A stretch of 64,000 nt of DNA, from positions 30,408,001-30,472,000 of the forward strand of contig NC_058192.1 in NCBI RefSeq assembly GCF_907165205.1. The letters are read 5' to 3'. The position numbers and the translations under genes were made by a program. Positions 23,363-33,128 of the stretch are shown here, in pieces (positions within the stretch are counted from its first letter, which is position 1; each line of letters begins with the position of its first letter). Source of the DNA: Coccinella septempunctata. Lineage: Eukaryota > Arthropoda > Insecta > Coleoptera > Coccinellidae. The notes beneath the pieces are model-generated. The model did not search any database, had not been told where the DNA came from, and saw only the letters and a program-made list of their open reading frames with translations.

Positions 23363-24270
23363 TATATATGATATGATATCATAGGCTGTGACTAGAGTCC
23401 CGACTCGAATCTGTGTCCAGTCCCGACTGACGAAATCAAATGACTCACGTACCGGACTGGGACCACTTGGGGCCCTCAGCTGAGACCTATTAAGGGGCCC
23501 TATATTGGGGGTTCCGGGGCTCTACCCGGAAAATTGTTGAAAACGAATTAGGTTCTTGAAAACAATGAAAATGAATTTTTCGCTAGGTATTTATGCGAAT
23601 ATTATGATTTTCGACTTTTATTGACTTTATTTTTTATTAAAATTAGAAATTCACAGTATTTTTAAGATACCACTAGAATACACATTCTGTAGAACTGTCA
23701 ATAATTACAAAGGTGTTAAAAATGAAAGTGGAGTATTGAATTGATGTGGCCGATACATCCTAAATTGAACTAAAAACAGATTATATGATTTTCACAAAAA
23801 AGGGTTGTCAAATCAATATATGGTGTCGATAGAGAAGATATTTAAACAAGCGTTTTAATCTATTCTGGAAATCTACAGGGGGTAGTGACAGTTTCCAGAA
23901 CATTCTGAGCAATTTCATTTCAGAGTTGGTGAAAATCGGACTATAGAGGGGAAATGGTAATTTTCGGAACGTTCATATCAATTACAAAATAGCTACCAAT
24001 CGGATGATCAGTCATTAAATAATATAGGAAACCTTCTATAAATGCATAATGATATCGAAAAATATCATCTTTCCCTAGATTTCAACGAGTTGTTTTTTTA
24101 TTCCTTTCGCATACAATTTTTCAAAATTTTTTTTTACAGGATTTTTGGTTTGCTTGTTTGTTTCATATTAGCAACTAAGCAGACGAAAAAATCCTGAAAT
24201 TGCTCTGAATGTTCTGATGTTCTGGAAACTACCCTCGCCTCCTCTATATTTTTAAGATTAGAGAGTTAAA

Positions 24271-25440
24271 TACAGAGAGTTCTCAAAGGTGAGGCTTTTT
24301 TTTTACAGGTAATAGAACTCCTCAAAATAAGTCATGGTACCAAAAATCATTTATATAAAATATTCACCAGGGCTCAAGGTATGATTTCGGTAGTGCTTCG
24401 GATGCAATGCTACAGTGCTACAGAATGTGACTGCAGCTTGGTAATTGCATATGAGTAGTCACATTCTGCAGACACTGCATGCATCCGACGCTCTACCAAA
24501 ACCATAACTTTATGCGTAGGCTTGTGCCGGCGAAAGGTCAGTATACTGAAAACCGTCAGAGTCAGCGTAAGATTTTTGTGAATTTTCGGAGTGTTCATAA
24601 ACTTGGTGCAAATATGTAGGGATACTGGAAGTTTGCACTAATCCCGGGGAGCAAATGTTGGCAGGCCTGTAACATCGCAAATGGCAGAAATCGAGGAGCA
24701 AATTCTGGACATAGTTGAGGAACAACCGACAACAAGTACTAGATCCATAGCCAGGGTCGTCGGAGTGAGAGAGCAACTGTAACCCTATATACCATTTCCA
24801 GAAAGTTCAAGCACTCCAACCAGAAGATCATAATCGAAGAAAAGAATTCTGTCTGTGGCTTTTAAATCACCAATACCTATGTAACAACATTCATTCTGTT
24901 TACTGACGAAGCCACTTTCACCAGAAATGGAGTAAACAATTTCTACAATACCCATGTATGGTCTACAGAAAACCTTCACGCTGTCAGAAGAACAGATTTT
25001 CAGCAAAGGTTTTCCTTGAATGTCTGAATCGGACTCCTGCGTGGAATGCTTATTGGGCTATTTTTTCCACCACCACGAATGTCAGGTGAAGACTTTCTCC
25101 ATTTTCTCCAGAACAATTTGCCAAGATTACTAGAGAATGTTCCTCTCAATATTCGACAGAGAATGTGGTTGTTACTGGATGGAGCATAACGTCGTTCGAA
25201 CGTTCGAAATTATTTAAATAATGGGTCCCCGAATAGGTGGATAGAACGTGGCAGATCCATTTCTTTCCCCAGATCTCAACCCCTGTGATTTCTTCCTTTG
25301 GGGTCATTTGCAAACATTAGTGTACAGTGACGGTGAAGTGGATAGTGCTGACGAACTAAAAAGAAAACGCATTGAAAATGCTTGTGAAAACCTCACCGTA
25401 AAAACAACCTGTATTTGTCTATAAATCTCCTCGTTCGGTA
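24271..25440 (+). pseudogene. Decayed DD41D-type transposase and its left end
   Basis: A left terminus TACAGAGAGTTCTCAAAGGTGAGGC (24271) corresponds to the inverted end at 62596-62632. Downstream, plus-strand frames give an HTH-like stretch (about 24670-24770), then FTDEATFTRNGVNN with the first catalytic Asp (near 24900), W-S-T-E-N, F-S-L-N-V-W-I-G-L, and the LDGA second Asp near 25180. P-D-L-N-P-C-D-F-F-L-W-G, with the third Asp, follows. The spacing has been altered by indels, but the motif set is that of the insect IS630/Tc1/mariner transposases with a DD41D-like triad. Several stops and shifts; inactive. Confidence 0.65.
24376..24510. repeat. Imperfect hairpin, ~50-bp arms
   Basis: Arms about 24385-24432 and 24457-24507 share GCTTCGGATGC / GCATCCGACGC and CAGAATGTGACT / AGTCACATTCTG in inverted order. 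It lies inside the left part of the decayed DD41D element. Non-coding; MITE-like or local inversion. Confidence 0.55.
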
Positions 25441-25462
25441 TCAAATTTTTCAGTTTACCCTC

Positions 25463-25509
25463 AACTACCTGAAGATCTTATTGTGATCACAAAACACGTG
25501 TCGTGGTTT
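25463..25509 (+). ncRNA. Hammerhead-ribozyme-like motif with GTC cleavage triplet
   Basis: Plus strand: stem-I segment AACTAC, core-1 box CTGAAGA (25469-25475, full match to CUGANGA), a weakened stem II, core-2 AAAAC (expected GAAAC), palindromic stem-III segment ACACGTGT, then GTC and GTGGTT, which pairs with AACTAC over 6 bp. This is the clearest stem I, core and cleavage-site geometry among the motifs here. The G-to-A change in GAAA and the poor stem II argue against present activity. Hammerheads of this form are known in Penelope-like elements. Confidence 0.45.
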
Positions 25510-25549
25510 ACCACTCATTTTATGTGAAAATCATATATGTAAATAACAG

Positions 25550-25683
25550 ATTATTTTCACCTATTTCATTCATACATTTGGTGTGGCTACAATACTGCAT
25601 TTTAGAACTAGAAACAGATTTCTAGTTCTAAAATGCAGTATTGTAGCCACACCAAATGTATGAATGAAATAGGTGAAAATAAT
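25550..25683. repeat. Perfect 134-bp palindrome
   Basis: 25550-25614 is the exact reverse complement of 25619-25683, with a 4-bp spacer CAGA. All 65 positions pair. The sequence has no transposon-like termini and no flanking duplication that I can see, and matches no other repeat in the window. Confidence 0.9.
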
Positions 25684-26440
25684 TTTTGTAATAAAAATAA
25701 TGAAAAACGGATTTTAGTGATTAGAAAAATAATACTAAAATTAAAAACAAATCTGTGTGTTTAACAGTTTACAATGCTGTGATACTGGAATAGAAGGGGC
25801 TTAACTAAGATGCCTCAACATTTTATTCCCCTTGGCCTGAAGTAACAGCTTCTTTGTGAGCAACTCACTTGGTGAAGCTACTTAATCTATTATCTTTATC
25901 TACGTTAGTGGGGGGCCCTCCGCGATCGCGGACCTGCGGACCTGGCCAGTCCGGGCCTGGAGGTTATGTTCTCGAAACGTATAATATTATTTATGAAGAG
26001 TTGCGACCAAAAGTGAACCTCTTCCTTGCCTCTCTTGATTGAAAAAATGTGATCGAGAAAGAAAGCTGCCAAATATATTTGTGAAATGTATGATATTTTA
26101 TACGAAATAACGATAGAATGCTGCGGCACCTCAATGAAATGTATTTTTATTTGAAGTGTATGAAAATTTGGCCAAAAAGATGAAGGTTAGTGGTTCTGTT
26201 TAAAATGTTCACCTTAGATGTTCTATTTCAAGATTGATTCTTTTCTCTTTATAAATGTTGATTTGAAAATATAGGTACTTTAACAACATGTTTATCTTTA
26301 ACAACTCATATCTGCAAGCCCGATTGAAATATAAATCATTGTTTCTATTTGACTGGGTATAGGCTTATTCGCTACTTCTTCCACTGCTTACTAATTTAAA
26401 TCACCAGTTCAGTGCATCGTTGAATTCGGGACCGAATATA
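25684..26440. other. Spacer within the E interval, no gene
   Basis: No supported ORF. A GC-rich island at 25909-25967 (GGGGGGCCCTCCGCGATCGC) contrasts with the AT-rich surroundings and partly mirrors 23453-23517. Confidence 0.4.
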
Positions 26441-27443
26441 CAGGGTCTTTCACGAGGAACCTCACCCATATTTATACGGGAAACTACTGAACGTATTTTC
26501 ATGAAATTCAGCACTTATAAGTATTTCACGCTGATGAAATCTAAAATATTTTCAAGGCATGAGCACCTCCTGTTTTTCCGGAAATGACGTCAACTTCCGT
26601 TTTTCGAATTAGAACACGGTTTTTTTTATTGCAGAAATAGATTCCTTAGAAGAATTCAAGTTATTTTGATGTAACATTTTTCAGTTTTGGTTGGAAAATT
26701 TTCTCTGAGCGGGAAAATTCGAAAAAAAAATCGAAAATAGAGCTCCGCTGAAACAAGAATAACATCGAGGTTTTTGGATGGAAAATTTTCATTTTTGGGA
26801 TTTTTCAAGATGTAAGATTGATGTATCCACTTTAAAAATCGAAATCGCGATTCATGATACAGGGGGTGAAAAAATCGCTTTCGAAGTTAGGGATGACAAA
26901 ATCGTGAAAAATCAAATATTTCAAATTAGAACCCCATTTTTTTATGGCAGAATCTACGTTAAAAAATAATGTGAGTGTATGCATCACACCCTTGCCCTAA
27001 AGTGGATATTTTCTGAGTTATTCACAAAAAACTGTTTTTCGTCTTGAATTTTCAGCTATTTCTTTTCCCTTCACGCCAAAAAGATGAAATTTTCAGGAAC
27101 TGTTATTTGAACCTCGAAGTTATTATTGTTTCAGCGGAGCTCTATTTTCGATATTTTTTTCGAATTTTTCCGCTCAGAGAGAATTTTCCAACCAAAACTG
27201 AAAAATGTTACATCAAAATAACTTGAAATTTTCTAAGGAATCTATTTCTGCAATATAAAAATGGTGTTCTAATTTGAAAAACGGAAGTTGACGTCATTTC
27301 CGGAAAAACCGGAGGTGCTCATGCCTTGAAAATATTTTAGATTTCAACAGCATCGTGAAATACTTACAAGTGCTGAATTTTATGAAAATACGTTCAGTAA
27401 TTTCCCGTATAAATATGGGTGAAGTTTCTCGTGAAAGACCCTG
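26441..27443. mobile_element. Foldback element A, copy 2 (asymmetric deletion)
   Basis: Same CAGGGTCTTTCACGAGG ends as copy 1, flanked by TA on both sides. The left arm is full length, but the right arm keeps only about the outer 340 bp, so the copy is 1003 bp. It sits just inside the right border of E. The 63-codon ORF at 26778-26969 is identical to the one in copy 1. Confidence 0.9.
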
Positions 27444-27519
27444 TATATCAGTCCCGAATTTATTGACGTCACTCGGGACTGGACACGAGTCCCGAGTCGG
27501 GACCCTAGTCACAGCCTAT

Positions 27520-28147
27520 ATTATATTATATAGAGTATGGGATAAGGGATTTTTACAATGATTGTTAATTACAGATTTTATTACATATATTATAATTATA
27601 TGAGATTTGTATTGGATCTTTGAGGAAAATTTTGACATTATTCGGTCGTTTATTCTGATTTTGTTCTCGCATTTATTGTTTCGTCACAGAACACCCCAAC
27701 TTCTCAAATTTCCAGTAAAAATCATGGAACATTGATGGAAAAGTAAGTTATATAATATAAAGATATGCATTTTCAAAAATCACGTATTCCAAGGTCGTAA
27801 GTATTCATCAAAAAAATCGTCCCAAATTTCACACAATGGTTCAATATTTTCTCTAAACTAATGACAGCAATAGAATAGAAGAGATAAAAATGAACTGAAA
27901 AATTTTATTCATCTTCAACGAGTTAGTGATGAAGAAACCAAAATTGTTATTGTATTGTGGTGTGATATTTGATTCTCTGATTATCTTCCTTCTCCCCCCA
28001 TTTTCAAGGACACATCGAGGGATCTCGTCAACTCGCACGGTCTTTGTACTTTTTGTAGTACTTTTGGAAACATCCATCAAGATTTACTCGAGCGTCTGCA
28101 GACCTAGTGGATTTTGAAGATCCAATGATGGGAAAAAATGGGGAGTA
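27520..28147. other. Intergenic, no gene
   Basis: The ORFs at 27853-28117 overlap on opposite strands and have no recognised domain. Confidence 0.45.
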
Positions 28148-28339
28148 CAGGGTGGGCAAAATTCGATGGTATTGAATAACAGCTCCGTAACCGTAAAAGC
28201 TGGGCACGTGTACGATCTCGATTTTCAAAAGATGGATAATGGCCCAAACCACATCCTTGCATCTTCTTTTGTTTCCAAGTTATATAAGTGAAAACTCATT
28301 TTTCGGATTTTTAAAATGGTGATTTGGCACCGCCCTATA
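28148..28339 (+). mobile_element. CAGGGTGGGCAAAATTCG-family element, short copy
   Basis: Begins TA-CAGGGTGGGCAAAATTCGATGG (28146 on) and is colinear with 2077-2262. It ends near CACCGCCCTATA, which resembles an inverted CAGGG-type end. Non-coding. Confidence 0.55.
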
Positions 28340-28596
28340 AAACTTGACCACATTGTACCTGAAACTCCTTTGGAAGATCGCTGTTCTGTGTTGGGGACGA
28401 AAGAGCAGATTCCTTTGCCTTACATTCAAATTATGAATATCAGTTTCATACCTTAGTTTGTTGTAAAGATATTATGGTGGACATTTCTCAATTATCAATT
28501 ATAATTGTAATAAATACACAAGGCATAATACTAAAAAAATTTTTTCATTGGCAACCCCTACAGCGCCCTCAGCATATGCGAGACTTGCTCATAATA

Positions 28597-28649
28597 TAAA
28601 CTGAATAATTATTAGTTCAATTCATGATTATTTTGAATGCACCGCGGAA
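28597..28649 (+). repeat. Dispersed repeat J, short copy
   Basis: Matches 47999-48054 (AACTGAATAATTATTAGTT, TTCATGATT). It directly precedes the LINE fragment at 28650. Confidence 0.5.
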
Positions 28650-29152
28650 AATATGAGGAACTGCAACGAACATCCATTGCAATAGTTGCCTTGAGTGAGA
28701 CACGCCTTTCGGACGAAAGTAGCTTGGTAGAACAAGCGTATACTTTTTTCTGGAAAGGCTTGCCGGAAGGCGAAATCAGAGAACATGACGTAAGCTTTAC
28801 CATTAGAAACGACCCAGCTGCCAAACTAACCGAAAATCCACTTAGCATCTCAGAACGTATAATGACTACGTTTTCCTACAGCATATAACACGTTTGTGAA
28901 CATCATTGCAGTATACGCACCCACTTTGAACTCCTCTGACAACTTAAAGTACACTTTCTACGAGACACTCGTTGCTACATCAAGTAAAATCCCAAAACGG
29001 GGACGAATTATTCTCCTTGGGGACTTCAACGCCAGAGTGGGCAGATGTCAAGAAGCAGAACTGTGGCCGGGAATAATAGGAAAACACGCCACAGACAGCA
29101 TCAACTCGAACGGAGAACGTCTGCTGGCTCTTTGTGCAGAACACAATCTGTG
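28650..29152 (+). pseudogene. Endonuclease fragment of the 36876-40539 LINE family
   Basis: The two ORFs 28637-28888 and 28896-29216 together match residues encoded at about 37400-37897 of the long LINE: I-V-A-L-S-E-T-R (catalytic Glu), E-Q-A-Y-T-F-F-W-K-G-L-P-E-G, V-Y-A-P-T and GDFNARVGR. A shift near 28875 separates the two halves. The match stops abruptly on both sides, so both the 5' end and the whole RT half are missing. The last codons of the second ORF already belong to repeat H. Confidence 0.85.
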
Positions 29153-29159
29153 TACATCA

Positions 29160-30985
29160 AAACGACGTAAATTTAAATATGCATTAGATAAAAGTGCAAT
29201 TGGTAAAAACAATTAGTGATCATTTCGAAATATGGTGTTTTTTTAGAACACAACATATGTAAGAATGGGAAGGTTTGAAAATTGTTTTGGATGTTGGTGC
29301 TTTCAAGATTCCCGCAGTTCCTCGGAGCTCAAGAAAACAACGACCAACGTTTCACAGAAATTTGGTACTGACCTCATTGTGTTGAGCTCAGTTTGCCGTC
29401 ACCATTAACTAGAGAGGCTTGTGTGATTTAAGCCAAGAACCAAATAGTAATGACCTAGTCATTTATTTATATGGTATTATTTGTACTATTTGATTTTTGC
29501 TTTTTCAAAAGTTTATCTGATATTTGAAAGTGCAAAATGAATTTTTTTTTTTTAGTATGTCATTTATTTGGAAAATTACAATCTACTCATATATGGTATT
29601 AAGTAATTTTGATGTAAGTTACAACATGAAAGTGAAATGTCCAGTGACATTTCTACTTATTCTGCACTAGTCTAGTGGTGCTGTGGGAGATCTTCAGGCC
29701 ATGATTTTTTGAGTCTTCTGATGTTTGGTCCTCCTGCGTACAGATTCTGGATAAGATCGTTACAGTGTCCCTGTAGTCGTTCTTGGTATTTAGCAGAGGC
29801 GGTTTTGATGACATCAGTTACGTATGGGATTTCGAGATCTTCCCGTAATCTTTGGTTTCTAACGTACCATGGTGCGTTAGCTATTGTTCGAAGAGTTTTT
29901 GATTGGAATCTCTGAATTATTTTAATTCTCGTTGGTTTCGCCCAATCCCATAATTGTACGCCGTATGACCATATCGGTTTTAAAATTGCTTTGTACACTG
30001 TCATTTTGTTTTGGATGGATAGTTTTGATTTTTTTCCGATTAACCAGTACATTTTTTTGAGTTTGATGTCAAGATGTTTTCTTTTTGCTAATATATGTTT
30101 TTCCCATGTGAGCCGTTGATCTAGGTGCATGCCTAGGTATTTTACTTCCTTTTTGGTAGGTATTGCTTTTCCATTTAAAGTTACTTTGGGGCAAGTGCTG
30201 GTTCTTGTGGTGAATATGACTTGGACTGATTTGGTCTGATTTATGGTCATCCTCCATGTTTTGTACCAGTTGTCAAGTTTGTTTAGGTGATCTTGAATGT
30301 TTTTGGAGGTGGCCAAGGGGTCGTCATCTGAGGACAGTATAGCTACATCGTCAGCAAATGCAGCAATGATTGTATTCGGAGTTTCGGGCAGGTCAGCTGT
30401 GTAAAGTACGTACAGGAAAGGCCCTAGGACACTTCCTTGTGGTACGCCAGATTTGAGAGAAAAGTATCCTGATGTTTCATCATTGTAAAATGAATTTGAA
30501 CCATGTTATTATAAGATTTGGTGTTGAATTCTTTTTGGATTACATATGAGGAAGAGGAAAGTAAAAGGCATCTGAAATGGTACCAACTTTTGTCTTCAAT
30601 ATCAAATTGAATTCTGCATTGCTTTAATGATTCAAATTTTCTCACATAGGGCATCATTCCAATGTCAATAACAAGATATTTGCTTCACATTCACTTGCAC
30701 CGTCCGAAAAAATCATTTTGTTTTCCATTACGGCGGCAGGGGCAGTTTTCAAAAGAGGTACTCGTTGGTTTTTGTCACTGACGGCAGTTACAACTTCACA
30801 CTTGACAGATCCTCATCGTTCTCTATCCGCAAACTCGGGGAAGTGCGAACGTGATCGGAGAACATGCTCCGTCTGGACCCGAACAGAAAAGGGAATACTC
30901 AGAGATAGAAATCGAACGCGACTTAAGTACACTTGACGTGCTCAGAGTCGAAAAGTCGCTAAGCTGAACTCAACCTATTTAGACA
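29160..30985 (-). repeat. Dispersed repeat H, copy 1, split by a LINE
   Basis: 29160-29544 and 30487-30985 are the inverted counterpart of the uninterrupted copy at 34590-35438. Terminal inverted repeats are not evident. The minus strand carries an ORF beginning MMPY-x-RKFE (near 30657) shared with the other copy, but it is interrupted here and has no domain I know. Unclassified element. Confidence 0.7.
29542..30486 (-). mobile_element. Jockey-like LINE, 5'-truncated
   Basis: The minus-strand RT frame runs from about 30478 to 29672: SGVPQGSVLGPFLYVLYTAD, the catalytic FADDVA (Phe variant of YADD), then W-R-M-T-I-N-Q-T-K-S, V-K-Y-L-G-M-H-L-D, S-Y-G-V-Q-L-W and a C-terminus ending P-E-D-L-P-Q-H-H. 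The 3' end is a poly(A) seen as T-run 29542-29553. Target duplication AAAATGAATTT occurs at 29534-29544 and 30487-30497, and the other H copy shows the empty site. The RT is open over the readable part; the 5' end was lost at insertion. Confidence 0.9.
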
Positions 30986-31275
30986 GACTGGAGACGGTTT
31001 GTAAGGAATTGTCAGACGCGATTTTTTCCTTCGTTCACAAATATCTCCGAAGTTTAAAACTGGATCTTATCCCTCTGGATCAGCGTAGGAAGATGACAGG
31101 AAAATTCGGTCCACACTGCTGAATTATTTTCGCTGTTACAATTTTGAGACTGGTTTGTTGAGGTCACGCAGATAAACTTTATTGTATATTATATTCAATT
31201 TTTTCTCTTCTGTTTTCTCCAGAGCTGTGTATTTTGTTTATTTTGGTTTTATATTCATGTGTAATTTTTCTTTTT
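30986..31275. other. Spacer, no gene
   Basis: AT-rich, nothing recognised. Confidence 0.4.
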
Positions 31276-32258
31276 TTAAACTTTGTGTATATCAATATGT
31301 GGACACTGCTTTGGGTTCGTCCCCTTTGTGTCCCGAAGTAATAAATAATTAAATAAATTAATAAATACATTAAATGTTTCAAAAGTTGAGTAAGATCCCT
31401 CCTTATTTTCTAAATATCTAATAAATGGAACAGGATGTTCTTTTAATTTTTCCATTGAAGTTACATTTGGTATTACCAAAATTTTTAATTTCTGGTGTAC
31501 TTAAATTTTCTTTGCTCATTGCTCTTTATAACATTTTATTTCGTTTTTTTTGGGTTCCCCTTTATTTTATTTATATCCGCATCCAATTGTTCTCGCACCT
31601 CCTTTCGAATGCCATTTTCAGTTGTTTCTAATTCTTCCTGACATCGTCTTATAATAGCAGAGTTCCAGAATTACCTACATCTTGGAGGAAAGAGAGCGAG
31701 CAGATTTTCAGGTTACTTTGCTCTGATTGGACCCTGGAGGTAGGAACCTCCATGGATTGGACGGTATTGAAGTAACAGATTGAAAAGATGCGATTCTGGA
31801 ACGAGTCAAGTAATTCCAATTTTCTTGTATATGTTCTCCTCTGTTAAATAGACTCGTGTATTGAAGACTTCATTGATTTTTATGAAATATTTCATTCTAT
31901 TTTCTGACCTTTTTTCCATACCTTCCAATCTTTCTGCTGTTACTTCTATTGCTCTTGAATTTCTTTCATTTTCCTTTTCATTCTTTCTGCAAACTCTCTA
32001 TTCTCTATTGCATTTTCTTCCAATTTTATATTTTTCAGATTGTTCTTAGATGGTTCTCAAAATTTTTCAGATTGTTCTCCAAATTTTTTGTCCATATCTT
32101 CTTTCATCTTCATTAAAACATCCAATATATTTGTATCATTATTTTATTGCATGCTTGTTTCCTCTTCTTCCCTTCCAACTCAAACTAAGCTTCCTTCTTG
32201 TCCCCATATTATGATTGTTGGTGAAATAAATCTATTAATATATCAAAGAAAAGAGTGA
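31276..32258 (-). pseudogene. Possible Gag remnant of an LTR retrotransposon
   Basis: Minus-strand frames in the expected order after the PBS give a charged, coiled-coil-like stretch (M-K-E-D-M-D-K-K-F-G-E-Q, then R-M-K-R-K-M-K-E-I-Q-E-Q). After MITE copy O1 (31662-31802) comes N-G-K-I-K-E-H-P-V-P-F-I-R-Y-L-E (about 31460-31410), similar in layout to the start of Ty3/gypsy Gag. Multiple stops and shifts. No protease, RT or integrase follows. The call depends mainly on position behind the LTR and PBS. Confidence 0.4.
31662..31802. mobile_element. Short MITE O, copy 1
   Basis: Ends GTTCCAGAATTAC and GCGATTCTGGAAC (10-bp core TIR). A second copy is at 32597-32722, and the two share TAACAGATTGAAAAGATGCG near the right end. 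Non-coding; inserted in the gag-like region. Confidence 0.65.
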
Positions 32259-32296
32259 AAGAATTTATATTCGAATTCAATATACAGGTTAAAGTA

Positions 32297-32313
32297 CCCC
32301 ACGTTGAGCGCCA
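32297..32313 (-). promoter_or_regulatory. Primer-binding-site-like sequence
   Basis: On the minus strand, 2 or 3 bases after the LTR end, the sequence is TGGCGCTCAACGTGGGG, close to the TGGCGCCCAACGTGGGG type of tRNA primer-binding site common in Ty3/gypsy elements. One base differs from the form I know. Confidence 0.55.
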
Positions 32314-32316
32314 ATT

Positions 32317-32587
32317 TGTTATGATCAGTTTGATACAATTCCGCTCATTTTTAACCTGTAACCTGTCATAAATGAAAGAACCCTACATTTAGATCCAACG
32401 GATTCACAAGCCTCTTGAAATTGATTTGATAACTTCCAATGAATTTTGAAATAGTTTAATATTAGCTCATTCTCATGGTGGTTCTCAGCTGTAATGATAT
32501 AATGAAAAATTGAATATGTAATCATTGATTATATATCCATGATTATAGGTTGATATAATCAAATAAAAAATAATCGAATACAATAAC
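32317..32587 (-). repeat. Probable LTR (271 bp)
   Basis: On the minus strand it starts TGTTATTGTATTCG and ends CTGATCATAACA, so it has TG...CA termini in a 6-bp inverted repeat (TGTTAT/ATAACA), and the PBS follows immediately. No partner LTR was found in the window; MITE O copy 2 lies 9 bp outside. An old 5' LTR with leader and gag remnant is the simplest reading. Confidence 0.55.
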
Positions 32588-32596
32588 AAAAGTAGA

Positions 32597-32722
32597 GTTC
32601 CAGAATTACATCTCGGAGTAAAGAGAGGGAGCATACTTTGCTCTGATTCGTAGATAGACGTAGATCTACGCTCTGATTGGACGGTATTGACGTAACAGAT
32701 TGAAAAGATGCGATTCTGGAAC
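32597..32722. mobile_element. Short MITE O, copy 2
   Basis: Same GTTCCAGAATTAC and GATTCTGGAAC ends as copy 1. A small inner palindrome (GTAGATCTAC) replaces the one in copy 1 (GGAGGTAGGAACCTCC). Confidence 0.65.
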
Positions 32723-33128
32723 GAGCCAAAATTACTAAATAACTTTACTTTCTAAATCCGACTGTCCTGTCAATTTCACTCGCGGAGTTTTAGTTCCTAA
32801 CTATTTATCCGATGAAGTATCTGTCACTGGTCGAATTGATTTTTTTCTATAATAATTGAAGTATCTCGATGTTTCTATCAAATTTGTAGTTCTTTCTTCT
32901 TTGATCTCCAGATTGTTTTGAAATCCACAACTGATGTAACGTATTCAACCTTTTGCCAAAGAAGAGAACCAACATTTACTCCCCACAAGCTACTGCATAT
33001 TATGTGTCAAAAATTGAATTTTTTCCATAGCAAAAAGAAATATATTCAAATACTGATCTCTTGTATTTTCCGATTTCCGATTGTGTCCTTCAATCAGTTG
33101 GTATAAACGTCAATTATGATAGTCACAT

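Larger units (their letters stand above)
23381..27519. mobile_element. Outer TIR pair E enclosing other elements
   Basis: ATAGGCTGTGACTAGAGTCC at 23381 and its inverted form ending at 27519 share about 70 bp, including GTCCCGACTCG and TGTCCAGTCCCGA. Between them lie a decayed transposase, a perfect palindrome and foldback copy A2. The GTCCCGACTCG-rich ends recall some hAT-type termini, but no diagnostic 8-bp duplication was seen. A second, inner GC-rich pair (CGGACTGG near 23453 and CCAGTCCG near 25952) may mark another nested element. Confidence 0.5.

Noticed and set aside
23453..25967. A separate hAT-like element defined by CGGACTGG/GGGCCC islands
   Set aside because: The inverted similarity is short and interrupted, and no 8-bp duplication was found; mentioned only as a possibility.
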